64,000 bases of DNA from Onthophagus taurus (Eukaryota > Arthropoda > Insecta > Coleoptera > Scarabaeidae): the NCBI RefSeq assembly GCF_036711975.1, contig NC_091970.1, positions 6,703,501 through 6,767,500 on the forward strand, read 5' to 3'. This document shows, in pieces, positions 1-10,954 of the stretch; positions within the stretch are counted from its first letter, which is position 1, and each line of letters begins with the position of its first letter. Below the pieces are notes generated by a model. It did no database searches, was not told the DNA's origin, and worked only from the letters and a program-made list of their open reading frames with translations. Position numbers and translations under genes: made by a program.

Positions 1-103
1 TTTTGTTGAATTAAGGCTACGACAGAAATTATGAACGCAATTATTACTCTTCAGAAACAAATAGTTGACCTGAGGGGCATTATAGAAGGTCTAAAATCTT
101 AAT

Positions 104-773
104 TTGGAAGAAAAGTACAGAGAAGCATCAAAGATGTTTACTAAAACGAATTTGTCCTGGTCAAGTTATGAAAATAAGCAAACCAGAAATCTGAAAGTGG
201 CCGCTAAAAAGATTCATAAAAGCTATGATGTTAATGATAACATTTGTAAAGTAACCCAAATGTCAAAATACAAAACAAAAGAGTCTCTTCCTTTATACAT
301 TTTGGATTTTGGACCGTCAGAGGATGTAAAAAGAATCCATGAAATAACAAACATATTAGGAATGCGTGTCAAAATGCCCCAGTGCAAAAGGTGTCAAGGT
401 TGGAGCCACACCAAAGCTTACTGCCACAAAAATCCGAGATGTTGAATACTAAACCAGCGAATGCACTAAAGCCAAAGAAATCCCGGTTAAATGTTTCAAC
501 TGTGGTAAAAATCATCCAGCGAACTACCGAGGATGCATTGTGATTAAGGAACTAGAATCCATCAGGAATAAGAAAACAGTAAATTCAAATAAAATTAATC
601 CGGGCGTCTCGTATGCCGAAAAAGCGAGTGGTGAAACTGCAGAGAAAACTGTAAATACTTCAACAAGAAGAAACAATAAAAACATTATATGCAAGACTAG
701 ATTTCATGGAAAGCAATTTAAACCAAGGAGCGATTCAAAAAAGAAATCAAAATGTCTAAAAAGCACCAACTAA
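104..773 (+). pseudogene. Jockey-type ORF1 (gag) remnant with zinc knuckles, frameshifted
   Basis: Gag proteins of this type bind LINE RNA to form the ribonucleoprotein. The first frame (104-445) ends in a CKRCQGWSHTKAYC cysteine/histidine cluster and then hits a stop. Coding resemblance resumes in another frame from about 455, with a second knuckle CFNCGKNHPANYRGC near 496-538, and runs to 773. The order PRE_C2HC-like region plus CCHC knuckles is what jockey-clade ORF1 proteins show. A short indel near 440 explains the break. The N-terminal part is missing. The C-terminal tail is rich in Lys, Ser and Asn, as in the family. Confidence 0.75.
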
Positions 774-1090
774 AAATAATGTTGTGGAATTCCAATGAAC
801 AACACCAAACTATAGCGGTACAAGTTCAAACTGCTAATGGCTTAATATCTGTAGGAGCAACGTACATACCACCAAGACATAATCTCAAAAGAGAAAATTA
901 TCAGGAAATTCTGCTAGATCTTGACAACAAATTTATACTTGGAGGAGACTTTAATGCAAAACATATGTTTTGGGATTCTTGCTTGACAAATACAAAAGGA
1001 AAAGAACAGAACCATGCAATAGAGGCTCTAAATTGTGAGGTGCTCTCCACTGGGAAGCCAACTTACTGGCCAACAGATGGACCTGCTTGA
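752..1090 (+). pseudogene. LINE endonuclease (EEP family) fragment
   Basis: About 110 residues of the exonuclease/endonuclease/phosphatase domain that nicks target DNA for target-primed reverse transcription. Visible motifs are ATYIPP, then GGDFNAKH (catalytic Asp-Asn) and a downstream W-D-S context with NTKG, typical of jockey-like endonucleases. It overlaps the end of the ORF1 remnant by 22 bases. After about 15 residues that look like the true endonuclease start (IMLWNSN) it jumps straight to the middle of the domain, so an internal deletion is likely. It ends just before the Harbinger element, so no RT domain remains. Confidence 0.8.
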
Positions 1091-1442
1091 TTTTTTTAAT
1101 AAGAAAAATATATAGCTTAAAGCCGGATTTATATTTGTCTAACGTGTCGTGTTGTGACGCGTCAGAACGGTATCGGTTGAATACATTTACTATGGTGAGA
1201 TTTATATTTGTGTGTCGCAATGTGTTGTGTCGCATCAGCAGCGATCCCATGTCCGTCAGAGCATCGGAGTGGGAAGTGACGCATAACGACAGATCAGACA
1301 AATGTACACCTGCCTTATGACTCGTCAGATTTACGTTTTTTCTTTCTTTCGATATTAAATTTAATTACATTTAACATTATCAGCATCGCTCTCAAGCTCT
1401 TTAACCAGGCCGTGAAATTCTGGATGAACCCAATATCTTCTC

Positions 1443-2711
1443 CAGAGCCTCCTGTCCCAGTAGTTTATACGGTCGTTCGAAGATAGACTAGACTAGTCGA
1501 TTTTCCACTTTTAAATAGCCATTTATCATTAGCCGCTCGCAGCCGGATCATTGTTGCTGTCACCATCTCCTCAACGTGATAATTGAGAGGAGGAAGGCAC
1601 ATTACATTCTCCATTGCTGCAGTTGGTGTGGATATCATCGAGCCGATAACGTAAAGACAAGCCAGACGTTGCAATTTTTGTAGTTGCAAAACAATCGTTT
1701 TATTTCTAACTCTTGGCCACCAGTTTACGGCGCCGTAAGTCATCATTGGACGTATCACTGCAGTGTATATCCACAGGGATATTTTGGGCGTTAAATCCCA
1801 GGAGGTAGCAACGGCCCTTCTGCACTGAGCGAACGCAATGCCTTATTTATCTTACCTTCGATATGCGGTCTCCAAGTCAGGCTTAACCCCAGATACTTCA
1901 CTTCATTGGCAAAACGCAAGGAAACTTTGCAAAGTCAGGGCGTTCTAAGGGTACCCAGCCTTCTTTTCCTTGTGAAGAGAACCATGTCTGTTTTATTCCG
2001 GTTTACCGACAGAGAACTGTCTCGACACCAGCGTTCGATTATTCTCAGTCCAGCCTGCATTCGGTCGCATAGGACATTTTCGAACTTTCCATGAACCAAA
2101 ACGGCTAGATCGTCTGCATAGGCGCAGACATTGAATTTTTCAGATGAAAGTTGTCTTACAAGGCTGTCCAGGGTGAGATTCCACAGCAGGGGTAATAAAA
2201 CCCCACCCTGTGGACATCCTCGTTCAACGATCGCTTTTATTTTGTTATCTTTATTATTATTATTAGTAGTGTCAATTATACTATGGACGGCCCTTTTTGA
2301 GAGCATATTTAGAATCCAGTACGCTAGTGCAGGCTGGATTCCTTTGTCTCTAAGGGCTTTATTAATTGTATGGAAAGCTGTCCTGTCAAAGGCTCCTTCG
2401 ATATCTATAAATACTCCGAGAGTGGACTCTTTATAGTCCAAAGATCTGTCGATAACTCCTACAATATCTTGTAGGGCAGTTTCTGTTGATCTTCCCAGAG
2501 TGTATGCATGCTGGCTTGGGTGCAGGGGAAACCTTTCCAGTGTCGTTTCTCTTATATATCTTTCACATAGCCTTTCAAGCGCTTTCCCGACGAATGAGGA
2601 AAGACTGATTGGTCTATATGATTTTGGGTCAGTGTAATCTCTCCTCCCAGGTTTAGGGATGAAGACTACCTTTACTTCTCTCCAGGATAAGGGAACATAG
2701 CGGAATGCTGA
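1443..2711 (-). pseudogene. LINE reverse transcriptase fragment (jockey/I/R1 group) inside the Harbinger element
   Basis: Minus-strand RT. The part 1935-2744 contains FIPKPGRRDYTDPKSYRPIS (fingers), the HAYTLGRSTETAL block, FIDIEGAFD (first catalytic Asp), RGCPQGGVLLPLLWN and the active site YADD, followed by the thumb. A second frame (1465-1758) carries the post-RT region with YGAVNWWPRV. The two parts are out of frame, with a further break near 1770-1930. Endonuclease and 3' tail are absent. The insert lies between two stretches of Harbinger sequence (breaks near 1443 and 2711), so it entered after that element. The clade is uncertain. Confidence 0.85.
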
Positions 2712-2984
2712 GTGCGTCAGAACACAACATATAAATGTGAACACTAACCATTACGTCAGAGCGCATCACGTCACAACACGTCAGACAAATATAAATCCGG
2801 CTTGAGATTTATATTTGTGTGTCGCAATGTGTTGTGTCGCATCAGCAGCGATCCCGATGTCCGTCAGAGCAGTGGAGTGGGAAGTGACGCAAAACGACAG
2901 ATCAGACAAGTGTACACCTCTCTTATGACTCGTCAGATTTGCGTTTCTTCTTTCTTTCGATATAAAAACGGCCTCTTCAACCAG

Positions 2985-3160
2985 GCCGTGAAATTCGTCT
3001 TTAGCCTCTCTCTTTCTGCTCACTGGATGAACCCAATATCTTCTCTCTTTTTCTTTTTTTAGAAGAGTTGCCAGTACCATTAAATGAATATCTTCTTCAT
3101 AATTTGAATCAGAAGATTCATGGGAAAACATTATAGACTCACGTATGAACTCTTTGGGTG
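2985..3160 (-). pseudogene. HARBI1-like transposase N-terminal fragment
   Basis: Read on the minus strand this encodes RRYWVHPVSRKREAKDEFHG followed by LVEE, the conserved block just upstream of the helix-turn-helix in PIF/Harbinger nucleases. Only about 55 residues remain. The upstream end runs into a perfect hairpin (3142-3191), and downstream it passes into element subterminal sequence with no DDE domain. A second, shorter copy lies near 1395-1443 (minus), where the same motif has a small deletion (YWVHP joined to EFHGLVKELES). It supports the Harbinger assignment made from the TIRs and the TAA duplication. Confidence 0.7.
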
Positions 3161-3191
3161 CTACAATCGTAGCACCCAAAGAGTTCATACG
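3142..3191. repeat. Perfect 23-bp palindrome with 4-nt loop
   Basis: Bases 3142-3164 are exactly the reverse complement of 3169-3191, separated by AATC. The left arm begins CGTATGAACTC and the right arm ends GAGTTCATACG. It lies exactly where the Harbinger transposase fragment loses its N-terminus, so it looks like a fold-back rearrangement scar. Confidence 0.9.
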
Positions 3192-3330
3192 ATTGATTCA
3201 AAATATCGCCAGAGTACGTCAGAACACAACATATAAATGTGAACACTAACCATTACGTCAGAGCGCATCACGACACAACACGTCAGACAAATATAAATCC
3301 GGCTTAAAATATAGAAAAAAAAATGCGAGT

Positions 3331-3453
3331 CTGCAACCAATATCACACTGAATATATCTGAATACGCAAATCGCGTATTGCAATACCAGTACTGTGATAT
3401 TGGTTGCATACTTGCAATGATGACCTCGGGTACGATAATTAATTAACACACTG
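3331..3453. mobile_element. MITE of the CAGTGTGTTAAT family, copy 1 (5' truncated)
   Basis: Right terminus AATTAACACACTG followed by TA at 3454-3455. The body is a near-palindrome: CTGCAACCAATATCAC on the left matches GTGATATTGGTTGCA on the right around a core with CGCAAATCGCGTATTGCAAT. The same sequence recurs at 14271, 19409, 35385 and 41811. Terminal CAG with a TA flank suggests a Tc1/mariner-type source. The left outer terminus is missing in this copy. Confidence 0.75.
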
Positions 3454-3455
3454 TA

Positions 3456-5875
3456 CATTAAAACCAGTAAGATATTAAAACTCAGATTATACAAGACTTG
3501 GCCATGAGCGACCTATTAGTGCGGAGAATGTACATACATAAATTTTTTATTTCATTGATGAAGTCTATTGTTTAGTGATAAACGGTCTAATGGTGATGCA
3601 ATTTGGCATCGAAATGGACGCTAAAAGCTATAGATGTTAAGTCAGTCGGTGGTGACCAACTAACACAGTTCTAGTTTTAATCTAGACAGTGAGTCGTAGT
3701 AGTAGTGAACGACGTCCGGCGCAGCGTCGAGACGTCGATGCCCCGAGAACCATTAACCGTCGCAAATGGACGGGAAATAGTCGAAATTTACGCTCCTGCT
3801 AAGCCACAGGAAATGACTGGATGTCGAAAAGACGTCGGTGAATCCCCTTCAGAAATCCCGTTTCTCATTCAGGCGAGCTTAACTATAAAGAGGTTCCAAA
3901 GCGGTTGTAGTGACCCGCAAATGATCGACAATTTTCTAAAAAAAAAAAAAACTCGATAATGATGTTGTACTATAAACTTGGAAGTTTTAATCGTAAATAA
4001 AGTGGGATGTTACTATGGTATAAAACGAAAGCGATTTAAACTGAAAGCCACCGTTGGACCGTACGAGAACGGTGACTACTCCCATAGTGGAGCACTTGAC
4101 GTACATTTAGTTGCAAAATAGCGTTTCCACGGGGAGACCTCGGTTTACGTTGACGCGAAATAACGAAATAAGGACTCCCTTTTGTCAGCAAATTTATATC
4201 CTTTTATTTCTAAACGATGCAATATTAAAGTTTTTGATTTTAATTAGAATTTAAGGTGTTTCCGAGTTCATTCATCTGCGCAAGTACAAAAGAGCACTAA
4301 ATGGCCGTGATAATGCGCTTGGTGGCGGAACTAAATTTGTACAAATTTTCCACAACCAAGGGTTAACAAAGCCGGTTCGTTGGGAGGAACGGAGAAAGGA
4401 GATACACGTATCGGTTTAATTGTATCACGTCTAGCTAGAGGAAGGAATCGTCTTGAATATTAATCGTCGTTCACGCCCTCTGCTTTGTTTCAACCTTATT
4501 CTTATTTTCTCTACGATTAAAAATTACTCACCCAAACTAATTTAAGATTTAGGCTAAGATGTTCTGGTTGAATTGTCGACTTGGGTATTGTTAGTTCAGT
4601 CGGTGTTAAAGGGTTTGTTCAAAAACACTGACCGAAGGAAGCTTAACACAAACTTGCGAACAAACAATTCGATTCGAACAGTGGCCATCGAAGGGTAACT
4701 CGGTTAGCCCTGACCGGTCGAGTAACCACCTAACCAAGGACGTGATGTTATTGTTTCAGACGGTGCGATAGTTATCGTTAAGCTCCGGGTGCTTTTAGTG
4801 TTTAGTCATGATGGGCTTTTAACGTTGTTATTGCTGTAACAAAAAAAAATGACAAAATTAATTTTTAATTAAGTTAAACGACGCATTCCTGCGTTGTACG
4901 AAACTTGACGAAAACTTGTTTGAACCGGTACCCCGAGCAAAAGGTAAATTCACACCGAATTACAGTTTAATGAAGTTTCTGCAGTTACCAAAACTACCTC
5001 TCGTAGTACTAACTTACTCAACCAGGATTTCTTGTCGGAACGGCACAAATGCTAACTAGTGTTAGTCCAACTACGCACCAATGTCTCAAGTTGTAACAAG
5101 CTACCTGATTTGGATGGTTATTATTATTACAAGTTTAGAATCGAATTTATCAAAAATCCATTAATTTCAACATTTTTATTATTGGGCGCTAATAATAACG
5201 AAGTAATTTGTTCGGAATAATTCAAGGTGAAGAAACTAGGTCAGAAAGGGAATTAATCATAGGGAAACCGGGAGATGGTTGTATGGAAACTTGGAACAAA
5301 ATGGAGCCGGGCAGAACTTTACGATTGAATTGTATTATAATTGCGAACCGCAACTTCGTGGCCGTAAATCAAGCGAATAATTTATGCTTCGCTGTGTCCA
5401 ATGTCCGAACGCCGAATCGATTGCGATTAATAAGAAAAAAGAAAGATATTGTAACGTTTTTTTAGTTATTTATATTTATTTATATCTGAACACAATATAA
5501 TCTTTATTATTTTATTTAAGACACAACTGTCTAAAATATGTCACCCCGAAATTCCGAATCAACATGATGCCCAACTAGAGCTTGCAATACCTGACCAAAA
5601 TCTAACAACATTGTAATTCCCACTATATTTTTAGATTGGCAATAAGATACAGAATCTGAGAAGATAATCAAAAAATGGAAAGATATTAGGAATCTGTACA
5701 AAGTACCTATAATCTTATGGTCTAGATAGCATTATTGTTTTGTTGGCTGCCGCGTCAAAAAATGAAATTACACTTCATCATCTCAAGCTATGTGGAATTC
5801 TTTCGAATTCCTGCTTTGGAATTTTCTGGAAAGGTGCAGTTTCCAGAAAGAAACTTTATTGTTTTTAATATTTAC
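3456..5875. other. No recognisable gene; low-copy AT-rich sequence
   Basis: I see no coding exon, repeat or RNA that I can support. Two short open frames (3705-3959 and 5208-5465, plus strand) lack family motifs and look like chance. A hairpin TTTCTGGAAAGGTGCAGTTTCC lies near 5823-5845, just upstream of the transposon at 5880. Confidence 0.4.
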
Positions 5876-5879
5876 AATT

Positions 5880-7651
5880 GAAGAGTGTAAGTTCTAAACG
5901 GTCTAAGTGCCAAAATCGGAAATTTTTAGTTATACATGCAGAAAAGGTCTAAGTGCCATGCCTAATAGTAGTACAAACGGTATAAGTGCTGGCGATTTAT
6001 TTAGGTGTTCATCTACTATAGGATAGATGGCGCTTCCTGTATGTGCCAAGATAAAATTGTAGTCAAAAGCAAGGACCATTATAGTCGATTAAAATCTCAA
6101 AAAGAATTTCTGAGCCCCGATTTAAACATAAACCGCCTCTTTATAGCATTTAAAAAGAAACATCCTAACACTGCAGTAAATTACAGATTTTATTCGGACA
6201 CATTCCACAAACACTTCCAACATCTTCGATTTGGAAAACCAAGATCAGATACCTGCCCAAGTTGTGATTTACTCAATTCCAAAATAAAGGCAAGCACTGC
6301 TGAAGACCAGAGATCCCTTAAAGGGAAACTTGAATTACACCAGCGAAAAGCCAAAAAAGCCAGGAAAGAGCTGCAGAATTATTCAATTGAATCACAGCAA
6401 CCAACGTCTAATAATATAGTGATTTCCATAGATTTAGAGCAGGTCATCTTCATACCAACTCTCACTCATAGTGACATGTTTTACAGCCCTCCTGTTATAA
6501 CTTGGGCATACATTTGGCAGACACCAATAGTGCCTTCATGTGTCTTTGGGACGAATCAGTAACAGGAAGAGGAGGTTGTGAAGTCGGATCTGCGCTCTTA
6601 AGAGTTCTTCTTTTCAACAATACGTTCGCAACTAAAAGTAAACTAGTCATTTGGAGTGACAACTGTATTGGGCAAAATAAAAATCGAATGCTCCTTATAG
6701 TGCTTATATATTTAGTTGCAACGGGCAAGTTTCTGCAAATCGATCAAAAATTTCTAGTAAGTGGACATTCTTATCTTCCCTGTGATAGGGACTTCGCCCA
6801 AATAGAGAAACGCAAACGAGTTTGTAAGCTATTTGTACCATCAGATATAGAACGGATGATTAAAGAAGCTCGTCATCAAAATCCATTTGAGGTTGTCAAC
6901 TTGGTTGAAAATGATTTCAAGGATCTGCAGAAGTTCGCGGATACTTTCATAAATACAGCAAATCTACAGATTTCTCAAGCTTCATGGATCCGAATTTCTA
7001 GTGAGAACCCAGGCCATGTAAAAATGAAGAAAAATTTCAGCGAGTTCGAAGATTGGAAAATCTGCAATTTATTAAAAAGAGGGAAAAGTATCCAGGCTCT
7101 TCGTTCGTACCAGATACCTCCCCTGCAATGTAAGAATCGGATTACTGCAGCCAAACTCAAAGATCTCAAAGCTATGCAAGACTATATTCCACTTAGACGT
7201 TATCGTTTTTATTCAGACCTGATTGGTAAAACCTCTAAGCTCATGCAGGAATAATAATCCTCCATAAATATTAATTTTAAAGTTTTTAGTTACCTAGTTT
7301 GAAATGTATTATGGGTTTAACTTTTTTTTGCAATAAAATATCCAAAAACTGATGGAATGTTGTGTTATTTGTAGTATTCAATCCCTTCTCAATAATATAT
7401 ATTAAGGTACATAGGTACCCTTTGAAAAAAAACTAACAAGGCACTTAGATCTTTTTAAGATTTCCTGTTTTCATTTTTTTTTGCAGTCCGATTTAAGCTT
7501 TTGTCTGCACTTTTTTCCTAAAGTAACATGTTCTATGTAAAAAATATATAGTTACAGCTGAAATACTGTTTGCTACTTTCCAAGATAGTTTTCTTTGATT
7601 ATCTCGCTTTCATGTTTTTGGCACTTAGACCCTTTAGAACTTACTCTCTTC
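5880..7651 (+). mobile_element. TIR transposon carrying an RNase H-fold (DUF7869-like) transposase, inactivated
   Basis: The ends are inverted repeats of about 36 bp: left 5880-5915 (GAAGAGTGTAAGTTCTAAAC then GGTCTAAGTGCCAAAA) and right 7616-7651, with two mismatches. Both are flanked by AATT (5876-5879 and 7652-7655), which may be a 4 bp target duplication or an extension of the palindromic TIR. The dodecamer GGTCTAAGTGCC is repeated subterminally at both ends (near 5946 and 5980 on the left, 7440 on the right), suggesting transposase binding sites. The single coding region inside reads from left to right. Confidence 0.75.
6005..7254 (+). pseudogene. RNase H-fold transposase-like protein (DUF7869-type), one frameshift
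   Basis: About 410 residues in two overlapping frames (6005-6562 and 6502-7254). The first carries a CPSC motif (DTCPSCDLL), a charged coiled segment and ISIDLEQV with the first acidic residue, then breaks at about 6494. The second continues with YNLGIHLADT, SDNCIGQNKNR (second Asp) and GHSYLPCDRDFAQIEKRKR (third acidic cluster). This Asp-Asp-(Asp/Glu) order with the GQNKN signature matches a widespread insect family of uncharacterised proteins that I associate with DUF7869; the accession is from memory. The break is a small deletion of a few bases. The copy is likely inactive, and the N-terminus may also be shortened. Confidence 0.7.
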
Positions 7652-7689
7652 AATTATTATCCCCTTAATACATTCTAATATATATTATT

Positions 7690-9050
7690 AGTATATTATT
7701 TTTACCCTCTACCCTCTTCCTCCATTTCCATACCCTCGGCTCCTCGGCCCAATCATCCCCTCATCCTTCCCTTTGTCTCCTTACCCCCACAACCATTCTC
7801 ATCCATCGTTTCCCCTCTCCCCCCTCTCCTAAGATCTGCCCTCGTTCCAACTCCTCCTCCCTCAACTCACTGCACCCATTCAACATATGTTCCAACGTTT
7901 CCCATTCCTCCCTGCATAGCCTACACCACCTCTCCTCATCGGCCATCCAGTATCTGTTAGCTCTCTCCTCGTTTCCACAACGGAACCTAGCCACCAACTT
8001 CTTCCCTTCCTCATCTCGTTCCAATAACAAGTATCTAGGCAGCCCCTCCGTTATTATGTCCCTGTACCTTTCGTTATACCTCCCCACTTTTATTTGTGTC
8101 CTTCTTTCCTGTCTCTGCACATCTCGGTCCCTATCTCTCAACTCCCTCCACATCTCCCTACCCACTCTTCGTCCACTATTTATCTCAGTTACAGAGTAGC
8201 CCGCTCGTCTATAACAATTGTCTCTGTCTCCTTTCCCATATCTGATTTTTCCCTCCAACACTCCCCCAAGATCCCGCAGTTTGGCCTCCCTTCTATTCTT
8301 TCTTCATATTTCACTGCTCTCCTGCCCGCCTCCACCGTTACCTCTTCCCTCACTATATACCCCGGTGTTTCTCTCGCCACCCCAAGCACCCATCTCCAGT
8401 ATCTAGCTTGCACGTCCTCCAGCATTGCCTGCTCTCTCCATCCCCATACATCATCACACTGCTAACCAGACCTTCAAACATAATCTTCCTCGCTGCCACA
8501 TTCCTTCCAAAGACTCTCTTCCCCCAACCCCATACTTGTCCCATCACCTTATTCGCCTTTTTTGCCATAGCTATCACATGCAACTCCTCCCTGAACACAT
8601 ACCCCAAGTAAGTATACTCCCTAACCTCCTCGATCTCTTTTCCCTCCCATCTCCAGTTTTCTGTTCTTTTTCTCCCACCCTTACAAAACTTCATCATCCT
8701 TGTCTTCCCCCTAAAATATCTTTCCAATGTCTTTATCATATCTTTCATCTCCGCCACTTCTCTCGCCATGACCACGATGTCATCCGCGTATGCTAACATA
8801 TGCACCTTTCTACCTCCCACCACCAACCATCCCATTTGCCCCTTCCCCAATCTATCCTCCAGGTCCGCCGTATACAGTGCAAACAGACTTGGGCTCAGCG
8901 GACATCCCTGCCTCAGTCCCTTCGTCGTCCAGAACACGTCGCTCAGCTTATCTCCCACTTTTATCCTAGCCATAGTCTCCATGTATATTTCCTTCACTCT
9001 CGCAATTAGGTGTTCCGTGATCCCCCTCCTCCCCATCTCCTCCCCTATTC
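7690..9050 (-). pseudogene. LINE RT and C-terminal zinc-knuckle fragment, 5' truncated
   Basis: Minus-strand non-LTR retrotransposon piece. The RT part (about 8440-9036) shows KGLRQGCPLSPSLFALYTAD, then LAYADDIVVMA (catalytic Asp pair) and YLGYVF of the thumb. The downstream part (7761-8261) ends with the cysteine-histidine motif CRLCREEWETLEHMLNGC that closes many I/L1-like ORF2 proteins. The two segments are in different frames, joined near 8250-8440. The coding strand is strongly purine-rich, which gives many spurious frames on the plus strand. No endonuclease is present: it is 5' truncated near 9050, the normal fate of LINE insertions. Confidence 0.85.
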
Positions 9051-9545
9051 ACCTTATCAAAAGCCGCCTTCATGTATGTCAGACTTATCATACTACTGTT
9101 ATACTTGGTGAGACACGTACATTAAGTTGTCGACATCAAAGGTTGAGTCTTCGTTATCTTCAACATTCTGTCAGAGTGCAAAATGATATTTCTTGTAGTA
9201 AAAATGAGGTTAGTACGGACATAAGATAGATAACAAATTTCTGTTTGGTCAACATCATTTTCCAGCACAGCTTTAAACAAACACAGCCGTTTTCGATCGA
9301 TCGCCTCCGGCTAGCATTTTTTTAATGAAACGTCAAAAAATGTCACTTGAAAATGTAAACTTTCACAAGCGATCTCAGCGAGAGGTACGATTCAAATCGT
9401 GTAATAATCTTATTCAGGTTAATCGCAGCTAGGTAACTAAATGCACGTATGAATTCTATGTGAGGGGATAGTTAGTAAATTAGCATATCTAGTGTTAACA
9501 CTATGCTTATCTCTTCTGGGCACAAATCTACAATGCCATCCACAG
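9051..9545. other. No recognisable feature
   Basis: About 500 bp between two LINE fragments. No coding motif, repeat family or terminal repeat was seen. Confidence 0.4.
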
Positions 9546-9549
9546 CCAG

Positions 9550-10500
9550 ACAGCTTGTAAGTAAATCATTCGAAGACAGGAATTCTGCACTTTTTGTAAT
9601 CTGTCTTTATCCCTTCTATACAAAAACTCACCATTAAGTTGCTGAGCACTAAAGATTCACACAGCATGACCTTACAAGTCTTGGAGAAAACATGCCGCTG
9701 ATGAAATATGAACTTAAGAGCGCTGTATGACTTTCTTATTAAGTAAGAGGTATTCTTAACAAAACGTAGATTCCTGTCCAGAAAGAGACCGAGATCCTTA
9801 ACACAATCGAAAAACGGGATAAACACAGACCCGACGGTCAACTCGAGTTGATTCGCGCACCCACGGCCACGTGTCGGTCCGAACAGAATAGCTTGTGATT
9901 TCGTTGGGTTCAGCACAAGACAGTGTCGTTTAGTGTATTTAAGCAAAGCCTCCAAGGTAGAATTGATGCTACTCTCAGCACCCGCGGCATCTTGTGGATA
10001 GAAGGATCTGTATATCTGAATGTCGTCGGCGTACAGGTGGTAGTTGCATCCCAGAAAATGGCTTGGTAGGTCCTAGGTATATAAAGCGAACAGGATTGGT
10101 GGTAGAATAGCAGCCTGGGGAACTCCACACGTGACATCCAGAGAATCCGAATGGACACGATCAACAACAACTCGCCAAATATGAGCTAATCAGCGTTGAT
10201 TTGCGTAATCATCAAGGTAACAAGCGAGGCAATGATAGCGAGGCAACAAGTTAAAATAAAAGTGTTAATATGACGACGGAGCTGAATCTCTAACAATTTC
10301 TCAAATATCTTCGCTAAAGTAAGTAGAATGCTGATCGATCTCAAATCCTTTACATCCTGCGCTGGATTTCTTTTCGGTATGGGTATCACAAGCGACTCCT
10401 TCCATGCTTCAGGAAAAGTACAAGTATCTATGCACGCATTAAAGACATGAGTAACATATTCCACGGCCAAATCGAGTAGCTTCCCTGGATATTTCGGGGT
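9550..10500 (-). pseudogene. CR1/jockey-like LINE reverse transcriptase fragment, multiply frameshifted
   Basis: Read on the minus strand, the first block (10186-10470) contains FPEAWKESLVIPIPKR and a degenerate RPISIL-type motif, DLRSISIL. The middle (about 9960-10170) has GVPQAAILPPILFAL and HLYADDIQIY, the RT active site. The last block (9566-9955) has LNPTKSQAILFG and the thumb with VKDLGLFLDRNL. All are typical of CR1/jockey-group RT, in three different frames, so the copy is dead. The endonuclease and 3' end are missing. Upstream on this strand it meets the gypsy protease remnant. Confidence 0.8.
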
Positions 10501-10599
10501 AGATTCTTAAAGCGCATTAATTTTGGAAACAACGGAGGAGACAGATGTGCAATATCCCAACATAGCCCCTTTCCTTAAAGTCAATGGGTAATCGTTGAC

Positions 10600-10954
10600 G
10601 TTCATTACACTAACAGGAAGTGTCCGTGCAGTACGTATCAGGGCTTTACCCACAGCAATCACTCGTCATTTGGCCTTGATTCTTCCTTCACTAGGCGTGC
10701 CGTCCAAACTGCCATCCAGAATTACTTCACTTCGTTTTGGTAAGAAGGTATCCGTGGCTAAGATCACACAAATAGTTTCATCTTCTTTCTTTTGCAGGAC
10801 TACCTCGTCACCATTTATTTTCAATACACCACGTTTTAAATTTAATTCGAAGCCTTCAGAAGTCATGACGTCCATTCCAAGTATTATTTCGTCTTCGATG
10901 TCTGCTATCAGTGCTGAATGTTTTATTAATGTACTACCGATAGCGATGTTAATG
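10600..10954 (-). pseudogene. Gypsy-type retropepsin fragment
   Basis: A minus-strand frame (10666-10968) with the C-terminal half of a retroviral-type aspartic protease: ALIADI followed by IILGMDVM and a hydrophobic strand pattern. The catalytic Asp-Thr/Ser-Gly segment that should precede it is absent. The gene is cut at 10955 by a fold-back element. On the far side (12942 onward) the same strand carries a gag zinc knuckle, so gag and protease belong to one Ty3/gypsy element. About 60 residues, including the active site, were already lost or went with the rearrangement. Inactive. Confidence 0.7.

Larger units (their letters stand above)
1..1117 (+). mobile_element. Broken jockey-type non-LTR retrotransposon, 5' half
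   Basis: A plus-strand LINE remnant holding the end of the gag-like ORF1 followed directly by part of the ORF2 endonuclease. No reverse transcriptase follows; the sequence stops about where the Harbinger element at 1121 begins. ORF1 is frameshifted and the endonuclease lacks its N-terminal catalytic part, so this is a dead, internally deleted copy. The jockey assignment rests on the combination of a PRE_C2HC-like zinc-knuckle gag and an apurinic-type endonuclease. Confidence 0.8.
1121..3304. mobile_element. PIF/Harbinger-type DNA transposon, composite and nested
   Basis: The termini are inverted: AGCCGGATTTATATTTGTC at 1121 and its complement ending at 3304, each flanked by TAA (1118-1120 and 3305-3307). 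That is the 3 bp TWA duplication characteristic of PIF/Harbinger. Subterminal sequence is also inverted (CGTGTTGTGACG-like words). Inside, a second copy of the 5' subterminal block (1197 onward) recurs at 2803, and a second 3' end lies at 2712-2802, so two related units are fused. A LINE fragment sits inside the first unit. Two stretches encode the N-terminal part of a HARBI1-like transposase; no catalytic domain remains, so it is non-autonomous. Confidence 0.8.

Noticed and set aside
3705..3959. 84-codon frame beginning MNDVRRSVETSMPREP
   Set aside because: Starts at a non-ATG codon, ends in a poly-A run encoding lysines, and shows no recognisable domain.
8094..9229. Several overlapping plus-strand frames rich in Ser, Pro, His and Leu
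   Set aside because: Antisense shadows of the purine-rich minus-strand LINE coding region.
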